From the NCBI RefSeq assembly GCF_002563715.1, contig NZ_PDJJ01000001.1, forward strand, positions 2,418,001 through 2,482,000: a stretch of DNA of 64,000 nucleotides. Reading direction: 5' to 3'. The translations under genes and the position numbers were made by a program. The number at the start of each line of letters is the position of its first letter. Within the stretch, counting starts at the first letter, position 1. A model generated the notes under the pieces. It worked only from the letters and a program-made list of their open reading frames with translations. It made no database searches and was not told the origin of the DNA. This document shows, piece by piece, positions 1 to 8,768 of the stretch. The DNA comes from Isoptericola jiangsuensis. Lineage in GTDB: Bacteria > Actinomycetota > Actinomycetes > Actinomycetales > Cellulomonadaceae.

Positions 1-2
1 GC

Positions 3-782
3 GGCGACCAGTGCACCCGCCGCTGCGACTTCTGCCAGATCGACACCGGCAAGCCCGCGGACTTCGACGCCGACGAGCCGCGGCGCGTCGCCGAGTCCGT
101 CCAGCAGATGGGCCTGAAGTACTCCACCGTCACCGGCGTCGCCCGCGACGACCTGCCCGACGGCGGCGCCTGGCTGTACGCGGAGACGGTCCGCCAGATC
201 CACGCCCTCAACCCTGGCACCGGCGTCGAGCTCCTCATCCCGGACTTCAACGCCATCCCGGAGCTGCTCGACCAGGTCAACGAGTCGCGGCCCGAGGTCA
301 TGGCGCACAACGTGGAGACCGTGCCGCGCATCTTCAAGCAGATCCGGCCCGCGTTCCGCTACGACCGGTCGCTGTCCGTCCTGACCCGCGCCCGCGAGGC
401 CGGGCTCGTCACCAAGTCGAACCTCATCCTCGGCATGGGCGAGACCATCGACGAGGTCAAGCAGGCGCTCGTCGACCTGCGCGACGCCGGGTGCGACCTC
501 ATCACCATCACCCAGTACCTGCGCCCCTCGCTGCGCCACCATCCCGTCGAGCGGTGGGTCCGCCCCGAGGAGTTCGTCGAGCTCAGCGAGTTCGCGGAGT
601 CCACCGGGTTCCTCGGCGTCATGGCCGGGCCGCTCGTGCGGTCCTCCTACCGCGCCGGGCGCCTGTGGGGCCAGGCGATGACGAAGCGCGGCCAGGCCGT
701 GCCCGCCGCGCTCGCGCACCTCACCGAACCGACCACCTCGCGCCAGGAGGCGGCGAGCCTCGTCGCCCCCCGCGCCCAGTAG
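3..782 (+). CDS. lipA: Lipoyl synthase LipA, 3' part
   Basis: Radical SAM enzyme that inserts two sulfurs into protein-bound octanoyl groups to make lipoyl cofactor. The reading frame enters from the left edge, so the N-terminus is missing. The radical-SAM CxxxCxxC cluster (CTRRCDFC) is visible in the first dozen codons (cysteine codons at 12, 24 and 33), followed by the LipA-typical segments [21 protein letters not shown] and TITQYLRPS. About 260 codons are present and end in TAG at 780. Eleven bases separate it from the DUF4191 gene, a pairing common in actinobacteria. The lipoyl requirement links it to pyruvate dehydrogenase, whose E1 lies at the other end of this window. Identification is firm; only the start is outside. 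Confidence 0.96.
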   Translation, partial: GDQCTRRCDFCQIDTGKPADFDADEPRRVAESVQQMGLKYSTVTGVARDDLPDGGAWLYAETVRQIHALNPGTGVELLIPDFNAIPELLDQVNESRPEVMAHNVETVPRIFKQIRPAFRYDRSLSVLTRAREAGLVTKSNLILGMGETIDEVKQALVDLRDAGCDLITITQYLRPSLRHHPVERWVRPEEFVELSEFAESTGFLGVMAGPLVRSSYRAGRLWGQAMTKRGQAVPAALAHLTEPTTSRQEAASLVAPRAQ

Positions 783-793
783 AATCAGGCACC

Positions 794-1522
794 ATGGCCC
801 GCACCAAGTCCGACGCCGGCGAGCCGGCGTCCACCCCGAAGCAGAAGAAGCCCAAGAAGCAGCGCTGGTACCACCAGGTGTGGTCCGCCTACCAGATGAC
901 CCGGCGGCAGGACCCGCTCATCACCTGGGTGATGCTCGCGGTGTTCTGCGGGGTCCTGGCGGTCGCGCTCCTCATCGGCTTCCTCACCGGCCACCCGATC
1001 TACGCCACGGTCGTCGGCCTGCCGTTCGCGCTGCTCGCCGCGATGTTCATCCTCACCCGCCGCGCCGAGCGCGCCGCGTACACGCAGATCGAGGGGCAGC
1101 CGGGCGCCGTCCGCGCCGCTCTCGGCACCGTGCGCGGCGGCTGGACGTTCGACGACGAGCCCGTCGCGGTGAACCGGCACCAGGACCTCGTGTTCCGCGG
1201 CGTCGGTCGCCCCGGCGTCGTCCTCGTCTCCGAGGGCCCGTCGTACCGGGTGCAGCGCATGCTCGACGACGAGCGCCGCCGCACCGCGCGCGTGCTGCAG
1301 AACGTGCCCGTCGCCACCATCCAGGTGGGCAATGAGGACGGCCAGGTGCCGCTGCCCAAGGTGGCGCGCCAGGTCCAGAAGATGAAGAAGCAGCTGACCA
1401 GCGCCGAGGCCGGCGAGGTCGGCAAGCGCCTCAAGGCGCTCGGCGGCGTGCGGCTGCCCGTGCCCAAGGGCGTCGACCCGATGAAGGCGCGCCCCGACCG
1501 CAAGGGCATGCGCGGGCGCTGA
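794..1522 (+). CDS. DUF4191 family membrane protein
   Basis: A 242-residue protein of unknown function. It has a Lys-rich N-terminus (about residues 1-25), two adjacent hydrophobic helices (about 44-66 and 69-88) and a cytosolic C-terminal part rich in basic residues. The order lipA-DUF4191-RDD-glnA is conserved in actinobacteria, and this position plus the two-helix layout supports the family call. It probably shares a transcript with lipA. The start is the ATG at 794 because it is the first in-frame ATG after the lipA stop. No catalytic motif is visible. Confidence 0.85.
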   Translation: MARTKSDAGEPASTPKQKKPKKQRWYHQVWSAYQMTRRQDPLITWVMLAVFCGVLAVALLIGFLTGHPIYATVVGLPFALLAAMFILTRRAERAAYTQIEGQPGAVRAALGTVRGGWTFDDEPVAVNRHQDLVFRGVGRPGVVLVSEGPSYRVQRMLDDERRRTARVLQNVPVATIQVGNEDGQVPLPKVARQVQKMKKQLTSAEAGEVGKRLKALGGVRLPVPKGVDPMKARPDRKGMRGR

Positions 1523-1555
1523 GCCCGCGCGGCACGGCCTCGGGGATCACGACCT

Positions 1556-1600
1556 GGCGGCCGGGACGGTCATCGACGCACGATGACGGTCCCGGCCGCC
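1556..1600. terminator. Bidirectional hairpin between convergent genes
   Basis: Twenty-base-pair stem with one mismatched pair (arms 1556-1575 and 1581-1600) and a five-base loop. It lies where the DUF4191 gene (+) meets the RDD gene (-) and covers the last codons and stop of the RDD gene. There is no long T-run, which is usual for high-GC actinobacterial terminators. Confidence 0.7.
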
Positions 1601-2016
1601 TTGTCGTGCAGCCCGCGACCGTCCGTGTCCCACACGACGGCGGGGATGACGAGGCACAGCAGCAGCGCCCGCACGGCGCTGCGGCCCAGCCCCACGAGGT
1701 GCGGGACGGACACGTCGAGGCGCCGGACCTGCAGCCGCAGCAGCGCGTGACCGAGGGTCGAGCCGACCGTCCCGACGAGGATCAGGTTCATGACGGCGAA
1801 GATGCCGAGCGTCGCCCAGGAGTCGAGGTCGAAGAACGCGTAGCTGATGGCGCTGGCCGCCGCCCAGTCGACGCACAGGGCCACCACGCGGCGCCCCAGA
1901 CCCGCCCGCGAACCCGGTCCCGAGGCCGGCAGACCGAGGCTGTCCCGGTCCGTCGTCTCACCTGTCGGGACGTCGGGACCGCTCAGCCAGGACCCGAATT
2001 CTCTGCGTGTGGCCAT
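1570..2016 (-). CDS. RDD family membrane protein
   Basis: A 148-residue protein with an RDD-type domain: the [18 protein letters not shown] segment begins the first helix, with further hydrophobic helices at about 78-97 and 116-133. RDD proteins are poorly understood small membrane proteins; the function here is unknown. The start at 2016 (MATRREF) is preferred over an upstream in-frame ATG at 2040 because the conserved part begins well downstream and the later start leaves more room for the divergent glnA promoter. The gene is divergent from glnA and convergent with DUF4191. Confidence 0.83.
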   Translation of the reverse strand: MATRREFGSWLSGPDVPTGETTDRDSLGLPASGPGSRAGLGRRVVALCVDWAAASAISYAFFDLDSWATLGIFAVMNLILVGTVGSTLGHALLRLQVRRLDVSVPHLVGLGRSAVRALLLCLVIPAVVWDTDGRGLHDKAAGTVIVRR

Positions 2017-2050
2017 GTTCCCCAGGGTACGCGGGGCCATCAGGGTCTAC

Positions 2051-2088
2051 GTAACGTGGACGAAACTTCCGAGCCACGCGGGGGTAAC
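2051..2088 (+). promoter_or_regulatory. GlnR-like operator and glnA promoter
   Basis: Four five-base elements with exact six-base spacing: GTAAC (2051-2055), GAAAC (2062-2066), GCCAC (2073-2077) and GTAAC (2084-2088). This matches the actinomycete GlnR pattern gTnAC-N6-GaAAC repeated twice. A -10-like TAGCGT follows at 2099-2104, which puts the operator centre near -41 of the inferred start, a position suited to activation. GlnR control of glnA is established in Streptomyces and mycobacteria; binding here is inferred. Confidence 0.72.
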
Positions 2089-2151
2089 GGTACGGTCCTA
2101 GCGTCATGGTCGCCGAGCCACGTGACCCCTTCCCCATCAAGGAGCGCATGC

Positions 2152-3576
2152 ATGTTCACCAATGCCGAGGAGGCAATCGCCTTCACCCGTAACGAAGGGG
2201 TGGAGTTCATCGACATCCGGTTCATCGACCTGCCGGGCGTCATGCAGCACTTCAACATCCCCGTCGACCAGTTCTCGGAGGACTCCTTCACCGAGGGCCT
2301 CATGTTCGACGGCTCCTCGATCCGTGGCTTCCAGGCGATCCACGAGTCGGACATGAAGCTGGTCCCGGACGTCAAGACCGCCTTCATCGACCCGTTCCGC
2401 AAGCGCAAGACGCTCGTCATGAACTTCTCGATCGTGGACCCGTTCACGGACGAGCCGTACTCCCGCGACCCGCGCAACATCGCCGCCAAGGCCGAGGCCT
2501 ACCTCGCCTCCACCGGCATCGCGGACACCGCGTTCTTCGCCCCCGAGGCCGAGTTCTACGTCTTCGACGAGGCGCGCTTCGAGACCAACTCGCACTCCTC
2601 GTTCTACTCCATCGACTCCGTCGAGGCGGCGTGGAACACCGGTCGTGAGGAGGAGGGCGGCAACAAGGCGTACAAGACGCGCTACAAGGGCGGCTACTTC
2701 CCCACCTCCCCGTCGGACCGCTTCGCGGACCTCCGCGACGACATGGTCGCCACCCTCGGCGAGGTCGGCCTGAGCGTCGAGCGCGCGCACCACGAGGTGG
2801 GCACCGCCGGCCAGCAGGAGATCAACTACCGCTTCAACACGCTGCTGCACGCGGCCGACGACCTGATGAAGTTCAAGTACGTCATCAAGAACGTCGGCTT
2901 CAACGCCGGCAAGTCGGTCACGTTCATGCCGAAGCCGATCTTCGGCGACAACGGCTCGGGCATGCACTCCCACCAGTCCCTGTGGCTGAACGGCGAGCCG
3001 CTGTTCTACGACGAGAAGGGCTACGGCGGCCTCTCGGACATCGCCCGCTGGTACATCGGCGGTCTGCTCAAGCACGCCCCCTCGCTGCTGGCCTTCACCA
3101 ACCCGTCGGTGAACTCCTACCACCGCCTGGTCCCCGGCTACGAGGCCCCGGTCAACCTGGTCTACTCGGCCCGCAACCGCTCCGCCTGCATCCGCATCCC
3201 GATCACGGGCAACTCCCCGAAGGCGAAGCGCGTCGAGTTCCGCGTGCCCGACCCCTCGGCCAACCCGTACCTGGCCTTCTCGGCCCAGCTCCTCGCGGGC
3301 ATCGACGGCATCAAGAACCGCATCGAGCCCCCGGCGCCGGTCGACAAGGACCTGTACGAGCTGCCCCCCGAGGAGCACGCGCAGATCGCCCAGGTGCCGT
3401 CCTCGCTCGGCGAGACCCTCGACACCCTCGAGGCCGACCACGAGTACCTGACCCAGGGTGACGTCTTCACCGAGGACCTCATCGCCACCTGGATCGACTA
3501 CAAGCGCACCAACGAGATCGACCCCGTGCGTCTGCGCCCGCACCCCCACGAGTTCGAGCTCTACTACGACATCTGA
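2152..3576 (+). CDS. glnA: Glutamine synthetase, type I (GlnA)
   Basis: Makes glutamine from glutamate, ammonia and ATP as a cytosolic dodecamer. The 474-residue product has the full GSI layout: beta-grasp N-terminus ([11 protein letters not shown]), ATP/metal motif [12 protein letters not shown] and the adenylylation region DLYELPPEE, with the target tyrosine at residue 402. This makes it a GSI-beta enzyme, the substrate of the GlnE encoded at 11063-14185. The ATG at 2152 is chosen over the one at 2148, which is in another frame; AAGGAG lies at 2139-2144. It has its own GlnR-like operator upstream and a terminator downstream, so it is probably monocistronic. Confidence 0.97.
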   Translation: MFTNAEEAIAFTRNEGVEFIDIRFIDLPGVMQHFNIPVDQFSEDSFTEGLMFDGSSIRGFQAIHESDMKLVPDVKTAFIDPFRKRKTLVMNFSIVDPFTDEPYSRDPRNIAAKAEAYLASTGIADTAFFAPEAEFYVFDEARFETNSHSSFYSIDSVEAAWNTGREEEGGNKAYKTRYKGGYFPTSPSDRFADLRDDMVATLGEVGLSVERAHHEVGTAGQQEINYRFNTLLHAADDLMKFKYVIKNVGFNAGKSVTFMPKPIFGDNGSGMHSHQSLWLNGEPLFYDEKGYGGLSDIARWYIGGLLKHAPSLLAFTNPSVNSYHRLVPGYEAPVNLVYSARNRSACIRIPITGNSPKAKRVEFRVPDPSANPYLAFSAQLLAGIDGIKNRIEPPAPVDKDLYELPPEEHAQIAQVPSSLGETLDTLEADHEYLTQGDVFTEDLIATWIDYKRTNEIDPVRLRPHPHEFELYYDI

Positions 3577-3612
3577 TCGGTGGCCCTCCTGAGGGCCTGC
3601 TGAGTCGTCACG

Positions 3613-3654
3613 AACGGCGGCCGTCCTGCACTCGTGTGCAGGACGGCCGCCGTT
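3613..3654 (+). terminator. glnA intrinsic terminator
   Basis: Perfect 19-base-pair stem (3613-3631 with 3636-3654) and a TCGT loop, followed by a short T-containing stretch. It lies 36 bases after the glnA stop and is the strongest hairpin near this gene. Confidence 0.88.
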
Positions 3655-3737
3655 TCGCTTGCCGCAAGGAGTGGTTGGCGTACCACCCCAAAGGCAGCGC
3701 TACCCGCGCTTCGGAACCCACGCTTCCCGGCTGAGGA

Positions 3738-4424
3738 ATGGACTCCCTCCACATCGAGCGAGACTTTCGTCCTCGGTGCATCATTTCTGTCATGCTGCCA
3801 GCCTGGATCGAAGTAGTCGCGGTCGTCGGGAGCATCGCCACTCCTTTGATCGTCGCGGGGTTCGGCGTCGTCTTCACACGACGACAGGGAAGAAACGACG
3901 AGTTGCTACGATTTCGCATTGAGTGCTACCAGCAACTCGTGCCCGACATGAACATGCTCATGTGCTACCTGACTTTCATCGGCACGTGGCGCGACACCTC
4001 CCCGCCTGCGGTTCTCGAGCTCAAGCGGCGACTTGACCGCAACTTCTACTGCGCAGCGCCCCTCTTCAGCGACTCCATCTATGACAGGTACGCAGCCTTC
4101 ATGGACGCGTGCTTCCAAACCTTCGGTACCTGGGGAGAAGACGCCAAGATCCGGAGCAGCACGTTTCGCCGCCGCCCGGCCTGGAGGGGCGACTGGGACC
4201 CAGGGTGGGAGACGATGTTCGCGAAGAGCGAGTCCGAAGCAATTCCGGCCCTCGAACTTGGTGAGATCCGAAAGAAGCACGACCATCTTGTCGCTGCCCT
4301 CGTGGCTGACCTACGGTTGACGAGTACCCGGGACGCGTACACGACCAACCAGGTGTCGCTCAACGCGCATGCCCCCACTCCTCGGGACATCGGCGCGACC
4401 AACTCAGGGCTGAGCGAAAGGTGA
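3738..4424 (+). CDS. Hypothetical protein with one N-terminal membrane helix
   Basis: Not recognised. The 228-residue reading frame has one strongly hydrophobic helix (about residues 23-47), then an Arg-rich turn (FTRRQGRNDELLRF) and a soluble, Cys/Trp-containing part. The start is uncertain: ATG 3738 has GAGGA immediately adjacent, and ATG 3792 (MLPAWIEVV) would place the helix at the very N-terminus. Codon use is less GC-biased than in glnA or glnE, suggesting acquired DNA. It lies directly after the glnA terminator, at the left end of a stretch of accessory and decayed genes. Confidence 0.5.
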   Translation: MDSLHIERDFRPRCIISVMLPAWIEVVAVVGSIATPLIVAGFGVVFTRRQGRNDELLRFRIECYQQLVPDMNMLMCYLTFIGTWRDTSPPAVLELKRRLDRNFYCAAPLFSDSIYDRYAAFMDACFQTFGTWGEDAKIRSSTFRRRPAWRGDWDPGWETMFAKSESEAIPALELGEIRKKHDHLVAALVADLRLTSTRDAYTTNQVSLNAHAPTPRDIGATNSGLSER

Positions 4425-4741
4425 GCGAGACACAAAGGTTGCCCCTGGCCGAGTGGTCATTGACGTCCGCACGGAGAGGGTCTTGGCCTCGCGAGGTAGC
4501 ACCCTCGCAGAGTTCTCTGACCCTGAGGAAAATCGCTACGCGGGCATCGCACCTACGGGCCGTCCGCGGGCGCGAAGCCCGTGAACCACACGTGCAGCGC
4601 CTGCGAGTTGTCGTCGCGTCGCAGTCCGAAGACGCCAGGAGTCACCGACCAAGAGCACAAGCAAGTTCGGTACTGGAGATCATCGCTGACACATTGACGA
4701 GCCTAGATCCCATCGCCCCGCAGCACCGTACTGCTGCAACG
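4425..4741. other. Intergenic stretch without a convincing gene
   Basis: About 317 bases. A frame opens at GTG 4421 (overlapping the previous stop as GTGA) and another at GTG 4452 (VVIDVRTERVLASRG, ending near 4584), but neither can be tied to a family. Base composition is mixed, as in the preceding gene. Most likely this is eroded coding DNA. Confidence 0.4.
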
Positions 4742-5517
4742 TCACGCCGTGAGGATGCGGAGCGCGACCTGACCGTCGGCCTGCCGTTCAGCGGGGAGCG
4801 ACCGCCACGCTCTGGCTCCGTCAGGGAGCAGCGCCTTCGCCAGCACGGCGAGACGCGCCCGGTCCGATCCGGCGAAGTGTTCGCGTTCGACGTAGGGGTC
4901 CTCGATGACGGACAACAGCAGCGCCGCGTCCTGGAGATGGCGTTCCTTGTCACGGAGTCCGTCTGGAAGGCAGGGGCCTTGAGGATCAGGGCACCGAAGG
5001 GCGACGGGACACTGACGGTGGTCGTCCGCTCGTCGACGATCCGCAGTCGCGCATGGATCGTTCGCCGGAGCGCCTGGGTTCCGCCTTCGATCGCCATCAT
5101 CCGCTTGCCGCGCAGCCTCTCGATCACCCGGGGGGCGGCGTGATCGGCGACGAGGACGTCGATGACATCCGTGGCGCCGGTGACGAGATCGACCCGCGAC
5201 GTGCCACGGGTGAAGCGGTGGGCGATGTCGTTGCGGTCGTCGATCGAGGGCATGAACTGGTACCCGATCGACTCCAGGGCGTTCGCGGCGACTGCTGCGA
5301 CACCTCGGGTGGTCTCGACGTGGAGCACGATGTCCACGTCGTTCGTCGGACGGATCACGCCGACGCCCCGATGGATCGCGTGCAGCTGCGTCATGAGTCC
5401 CCCGACGAGCGTCCACGTGGCGTGCGGCAGCACAGCCTCGATCTCGGCGACGTTCGGCCACGGCGCGCCCCAGCCTCCGGCGGGAGCGGGCACGTCGATC
5501 ACCCGGCGGTCAGCCAC
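4742..5517 (-). pseudogene. AbiEii-like nucleotidyltransferase, frameshifted
   Basis: From GTG 5517 the frame reads a nucleotidyltransferase-like protein: WTLVGGLMTQLHAIHRG, then RPTNDVDIVLHVET with the DxD metal pair, as in the AbiEii/AbiGii toxin family. Near 4955-4960 the homologous reading moves to another frame, where LRDKERHLQDAALLL and a plausible end at 4742 follow. One missing base in the serine codon before RDKERH explains it. The start overlaps the upstream regulator stop by eight bases (5510-5517), the tight coupling typical of a toxin-antitoxin operon. Either the toxin is inactivated or this is a sequencing error. Confidence 0.72.
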
Positions 5518-6172
5518 GGAAGCCCTCCAGGACGTCGCCGATCGCGTCCAGGCCGGCCCGTCGCTCCCTGACGTCGAGCGACTCCGCCAGGTCCAGCGCG
5601 GCGAGAACCGTCCCGCGGTCGATCAGGTCATGCACGATGTCGAGGTCCACGGTCGTCGCGCGGAGCGTGACCCGACCTTCGTCGTCACGCATCAGGCCAT
5701 GGCGCCGCACGACACCGGAGACGTCCTTCGCAGCGAGATAGCCGTCGACGGCGTTCGTCTCGGCAAGGCCGAGCCGCCCGGCCAAGCCCGCCGCGTGGAC
5801 GATCTCGGCCCGGAGGTGCCTTCCTGAACTCGGATGGGCTCGATACCGAGCCACGACCGCACGATTGCGGGCCCGCTCCACCAGATCGCCGGCCGTGATC
5901 GTCCGTAGCCGGGCTCGGAGGCGAGCGCGCTGCCGCTCCCCCATCCAGTCGGCCTCCGCCCCTGACAGGATCGCGACCGCGCCCCACGCCGTGAGCTCGG
6001 ACCACGCTCGGACGTGCGAGGCGCCGCGCACAGCGAGCAGACGCTCGACCGACGCCTCGTCGACGACACCGCGCGCCACCTGACGCAGGTGGCCGCTCGC
6101 GACCAGGTGCTGCACACGCCGCGTGGAGACCCCCAGCCGCTCGGCGGCCTCGGACACACCGAGAAGAGTCAT
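5510..6172 (-). CDS. Helix-turn-helix protein, putative AbiEi-type antitoxin
   Basis: A 220-residue protein with an N-terminal helix-turn-helix (about residues 2-30; LGVSEAAERLGVSTRRVQHL resembles excisionase/MerR recognition helices) and a longer, probably toxin-binding C-terminal part. It overlaps the AbiEii-like gene, so an antitoxin and autorepressor role is inferred. The start at 6172 (MTLLGVSE) is preferred over 6199 because the N-terminal HTH then begins at once and the palindrome at 6175-6204 stays outside the coding region. No Shine-Dalgarno sequence is visible. Confidence 0.7.
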   Translation of the reverse strand: MTLLGVSEAAERLGVSTRRVQHLVASGHLRQVARGVVDEASVERLLAVRGASHVRAWSELTAWGAVAILSGAEADWMGERQRARLRARLRTITAGDLVERARNRAVVARYRAHPSSGRHLRAEIVHAAGLAGRLGLAETNAVDGYLAAKDVSGVVRRHGLMRDDEGRVTLRATTVDLDIVHDLIDRGTVLAALDLAESLDVRERRAGLDAIGDVLEGFRG

Positions 6173-6174
6173 GA

Positions 6175-6204
6175 CAGACAGTTTCGCATATGCGAACATG
6201 TCTG
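6175..6204. promoter_or_regulatory. Thirty-base inverted repeat, likely autoregulatory operator
   Basis: The core TTCGCATATGCGAA (6183-6196) is a perfect 14-base palindrome. Two mismatched pairs outward, CAGACA (6175-6180) pairs with TGTCTG (6199-6204). It ends three bases before the chosen start of the HTH antitoxin-like gene, so it covers its promoter/leader. A binding site for that protein is inferred from position and symmetry. Confidence 0.62.
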
Positions 6205-6227
6205 ACCAGCCTCGGTCGAATCAGGCC

Positions 6228-6420
6228 TCACGACGCGCGGCTGACATCGTCGCCGGCGTAGAGCAGGTGGACGACCTCGTCGAACCGGCAGGTGGCCACA
6301 GGCTCCTGCAGGGGATATCCGCGGTAGAGCAGCGAGTTGGTCTCGCCGTTGACCTGGGACACGGCCGTGCGGTCCACCGTGACCCCGGCCAGGCCCCTTG
6401 CGGAACTCGACGGCGTCCAT
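6228..6420 (-). pseudogene. 2-methylcitrate synthase fragment (prpC-like)
   Basis: Reading leftwards from ATG 6420 gives MDAVEFRKG. After one extra G the frame continues as AGVTVDRTAVSQVNGETNSL, then LLYRGYPLQEPVATCRF, and stops at 6228. This is the N-terminal signature of actinobacterial 2-methylcitrate synthases (PrpC/citrate synthase family), but only about 64 of some 370 residues remain. The frameshift lies in the G run near 6396. It is a dead fragment squeezed between the toxin-antitoxin operator and the cytochrome b gene, probably left by a deletion. Confidence 0.78.
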
Positions 6421-6451
6421 GATCACTCCTTCGTGACTGGCGGCCCGGGCG

Positions 6452-7783
6452 CTATCTGCTGGTGACCGTCCCGAGGCGTCGCGCCACGGGTGCGACGAGG
6501 ACGGGTCGCAGGGCGGCGGCGGCGCCGACGACCACGACGACGGCCAGGGCGAAGACGCCGAGGCCGACCCAGCCGGTGTCGTCGCGGCCGGCGAACATGT
6601 GGTTGAGGTTGCGCAGGGCGCCGGTGGCGAGGACGAGGCCGACGTGGGTGACGACGAACGCGACGAAGTAGACCATCACCGGGAAGTGGACCCGGCGGGC
6701 GACGTGGACGGGCAGCACGCGGTCGAGCGTGGCCGTGGACCGCCAGTACCGGCTCATGCGGACGCCGGTCGCGACGGCGAGGGGCGCGGCGACGAACACG
6801 GTGACGAAGTAGGTGAGCTGCTGGAGGCCGTTGTAGTGGATCCAGCCGTTCTCGGTGGGCCAGTCGAGGGCCAGGTATTGCAGCGCGGCGGACGCCGCCT
6901 CGGGGACGACCGACCAGCTCGTGGGGACGATGCGCACCCACTGCCCGGTGGCGAACAGCAGGACGACGTAGACCACGCCGTTGGCGACCCAGAGGACGTC
7001 GAGGCTCTGGTGGGTCCACGACGACAGCCCGATCTTGGCGGACGGGTCGGACCGGGGTGCCCAGTAGGCCGCAGGCTGCCGTTCCCGACGCACCTGGAGG
7101 CCCGTGCGGACCACGAGGACGAGGAGGAACAGGTTGAAGAAGTGCTGCCAGGCGAGCCAGGCGGGGATGCCGACGGGGGCGTCGGCCGGCATCGGCGCGG
7201 TGCCGTCGTAGGTCGCGAGGAAGTCCCGCACGGGCGCGAGGCCGACGAGCCATCGGGCCAGGATCACGGCGACGACGAGGACCGCGAGCGCCGTGGCGGC
7301 GGGCCGGACGGTGCGCAGGACCCAGGCGGGCAGCGCCGGCACGGCGGGCCGGTCCTGCCGGGGGGCGCCCGCGTCGGTCGGCGCGATCGGCGCGCTCTCG
7401 GGATCCGTCGGGGCGGAGGCGCCCCCGGCGGGTTCGACGACGGTCGGTGCGGACGCCGCGGCGGTCAGGTCCGCTCCGGCCACGGGCTCGACGCCGCTCT
7501 CGGGGCCCGGGGCGGCGACGGGCTCGGTCGCCGGCGGGACGACGCGGGCGGGTGCGAGGCCGGCGGGCGGCCAGGGCTCGCCGCCGGCCACGCGCGGCAG
7601 ACCCCGCCGCAGCGCGATCGCGCCGACCGTCGCCGCGACCGCGACCTGGTCCGTCACGGGCGCGGCGGCCGGGTCGTCGGGCTCGTCCGACGACGCCTCA
7701 GGTCTGCCGGTCACGGTGGTGGCGGGCGGCCAGGGCTCGCCACCGGGGACGCGCGGGAGACCGCGCCGCACGACCCTGGTCAC
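6452..7783 (-). CDS. Cytochrome b/b6-domain membrane protein
   Basis: A 443-residue protein. Residues about 1-145 are a Pro/Ala-rich cytosolic tail; the rest has several membrane helices with candidate heme-ligand histidines in WQHFFNLFLLVLVV, SSWTHQSLDVLWVANG and VHFPVMVYFVAFVVTHVG, a cytochrome b561/formate-dehydrogenase-gamma-like arrangement. The tail carries the motif RRGLPRVxGGEPWPP twice (residues 6-20 and 59-73). GTG start 7783 overlaps the etfA stop (GTGA). Being the third gene of etfB-etfA-cytb, it probably passes electrons between ETF and the quinone pool; the partner is inferred. Confidence 0.8.
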   Translation of the reverse strand: MTRVVRRGLPRVPGGEPWPPATTVTGRPEASSDEPDDPAAAPVTDQVAVAATVGAIALRRGLPRVAGGEPWPPAGLAPARVVPPATEPVAAPGPESGVEPVAGADLTAAASAPTVVEPAGGASAPTDPESAPIAPTDAGAPRQDRPAVPALPAWVLRTVRPAATALAVLVVAVILARWLVGLAPVRDFLATYDGTAPMPADAPVGIPAWLAWQHFFNLFLLVLVVRTGLQVRRERQPAAYWAPRSDPSAKIGLSSWTHQSLDVLWVANGVVYVVLLFATGQWVRIVPTSWSVVPEAASAALQYLALDWPTENGWIHYNGLQQLTYFVTVFVAAPLAVATGVRMSRYWRSTATLDRVLPVHVARRVHFPVMVYFVAFVVTHVGLVLATGALRNLNHMFAGRDDTGWVGLGVFALAVVVVVGAAAALRPVLVAPVARRLGTVTSR

Positions 7784-8757
7784 GCGTCCTTCCTCTCGGC
7801 GAGGGCCTCGATGAGCTGCGGGACGACGTCGAACACGTCGCCGACGACGCCGAAGTCCGCGATCTCGAAGATCTTGGCGTCCTCGTCGGTGTTGACGGCG
7901 ACGATGGTGGACGAGGTCTGCATGCCGGAGAGGTGCTGGACGGCACCGGAGATGCCGAGCGCGACGTAGAGCCGCGGCGACACGACGGCACCGGTCTGCC
8001 CGATCTGGTGGGAGGCGGGCACGTAGCCGAGGTCGACGGCGTCACGGGTGGCGCCGACGGCTGCCTCGAGGGCGTCGGCGAGCCTGCCGACGAGCGCGAA
8101 GCCCTCGGCGGAGCCGAGGCCGCGGCCGCCCGCGACGACCGTCGCGGCGCTGCGCAGGTCGGGGCCCGACGACTCCTCGACCACGGGCTCGACCGCGAGG
8201 ACGGTGGCGGCGGGCAGCCCGGAGGCGACGACGTCGATCTTCTCGACGCGCGCGTCGGGGACGGCGTCGGCGCGAGTGTCGACGGCGCCCGGACGCAGGG
8301 TCACGACGAGCGCACCGAATGTCGCGGCGGACTCGACGCGGTAGCTGCCGCCGTAGGCGGCGTGGTGCGCGACGACGCCCTCGGCGTCCCGGGCGACGCC
8401 CACGGCGTCGACGGCGAGCGCGGAGCGGGTGCGCACGGCGTACCGGGCGGCGGTCTCGCGGCCGTCGACGGAGTGCGGGAGCAGGACGGCGGCGGGGCGG
8501 ACGTGCTCGGCGGCGGCGGCGAGGGCGTCGACGTGGGGCACGCCCAGGGCGTCCGAGGCGGTGGGGGCGAGCAGGACGCGTCGCGCGCCGAGCGCGGCGG
8601 CACGGTCGGCCTGCTCGGCGGCGCCGTCCCCCACGAGGAGCGCGACGGGGACGCCGATGCCGGCGGCCGCGGCGAGGAGGCCCGCGCTCGACGACGCGAG
8701 GGCGCCGTCGGGGTCGCGGTCGAGGAGGACGAGGACGGGCTCGTGGGTGTCGTTCAT
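7780..8757 (-). CDS. etfA: Electron transfer flavoprotein alpha subunit
   Basis: FAD-binding subunit of the soluble electron carrier ETF. The 325-residue product has the alpha-subunit FAD signature in its C-terminal third: VVAGGRGLGSAEGF, YVPASHQIGQTGAVVSPRLY, SGAVQHLSGM and INTDEDAKIF-like VNTDEDAKIFEIADFG. It begins at ATG 8757, 11 bases after the etfB stop, and ends in a GTGA overlap with the cytochrome b gene, so all three are co-translated. N-terminal part is Ala-rich but of normal length. Confidence 0.94.
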   Translation of the reverse strand: MNDTHEPVLVLLDRDPDGALASSSAGLLAAAAGIGVPVALLVGDGAAEQADRAAALGARRVLLAPTASDALGVPHVDALAAAAEHVRPAAVLLPHSVDGRETAARYAVRTRSALAVDAVGVARDAEGVVAHHAAYGGSYRVESAATFGALVVTLRPGAVDTRADAVPDARVEKIDVVASGLPAATVLAVEPVVEESSGPDLRSAATVVAGGRGLGSAEGFALVGRLADALEAAVGATRDAVDLGYVPASHQIGQTGAVVSPRLYVALGISGAVQHLSGMQTSSTIVAVNTDEDAKIFEIADFGVVGDVFDVVPQLIEALAERKDA

Positions 8758-8768
8758 CGGGTTTCCTC

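Noticed and set aside
4452-4584. Small frame VVIDVRTERVLASRG after the orphan membrane protein
   Set aside because: Too short, no ribosome binding site and no family; left as part of the intergenic description.
6183-6196. Palindrome considered as an SOS (LexA) box
   Set aside because: The sequence TTCGCATATGCGAA lacks the GAAC-N4-GTTC arrangement of actinobacterial LexA sites.
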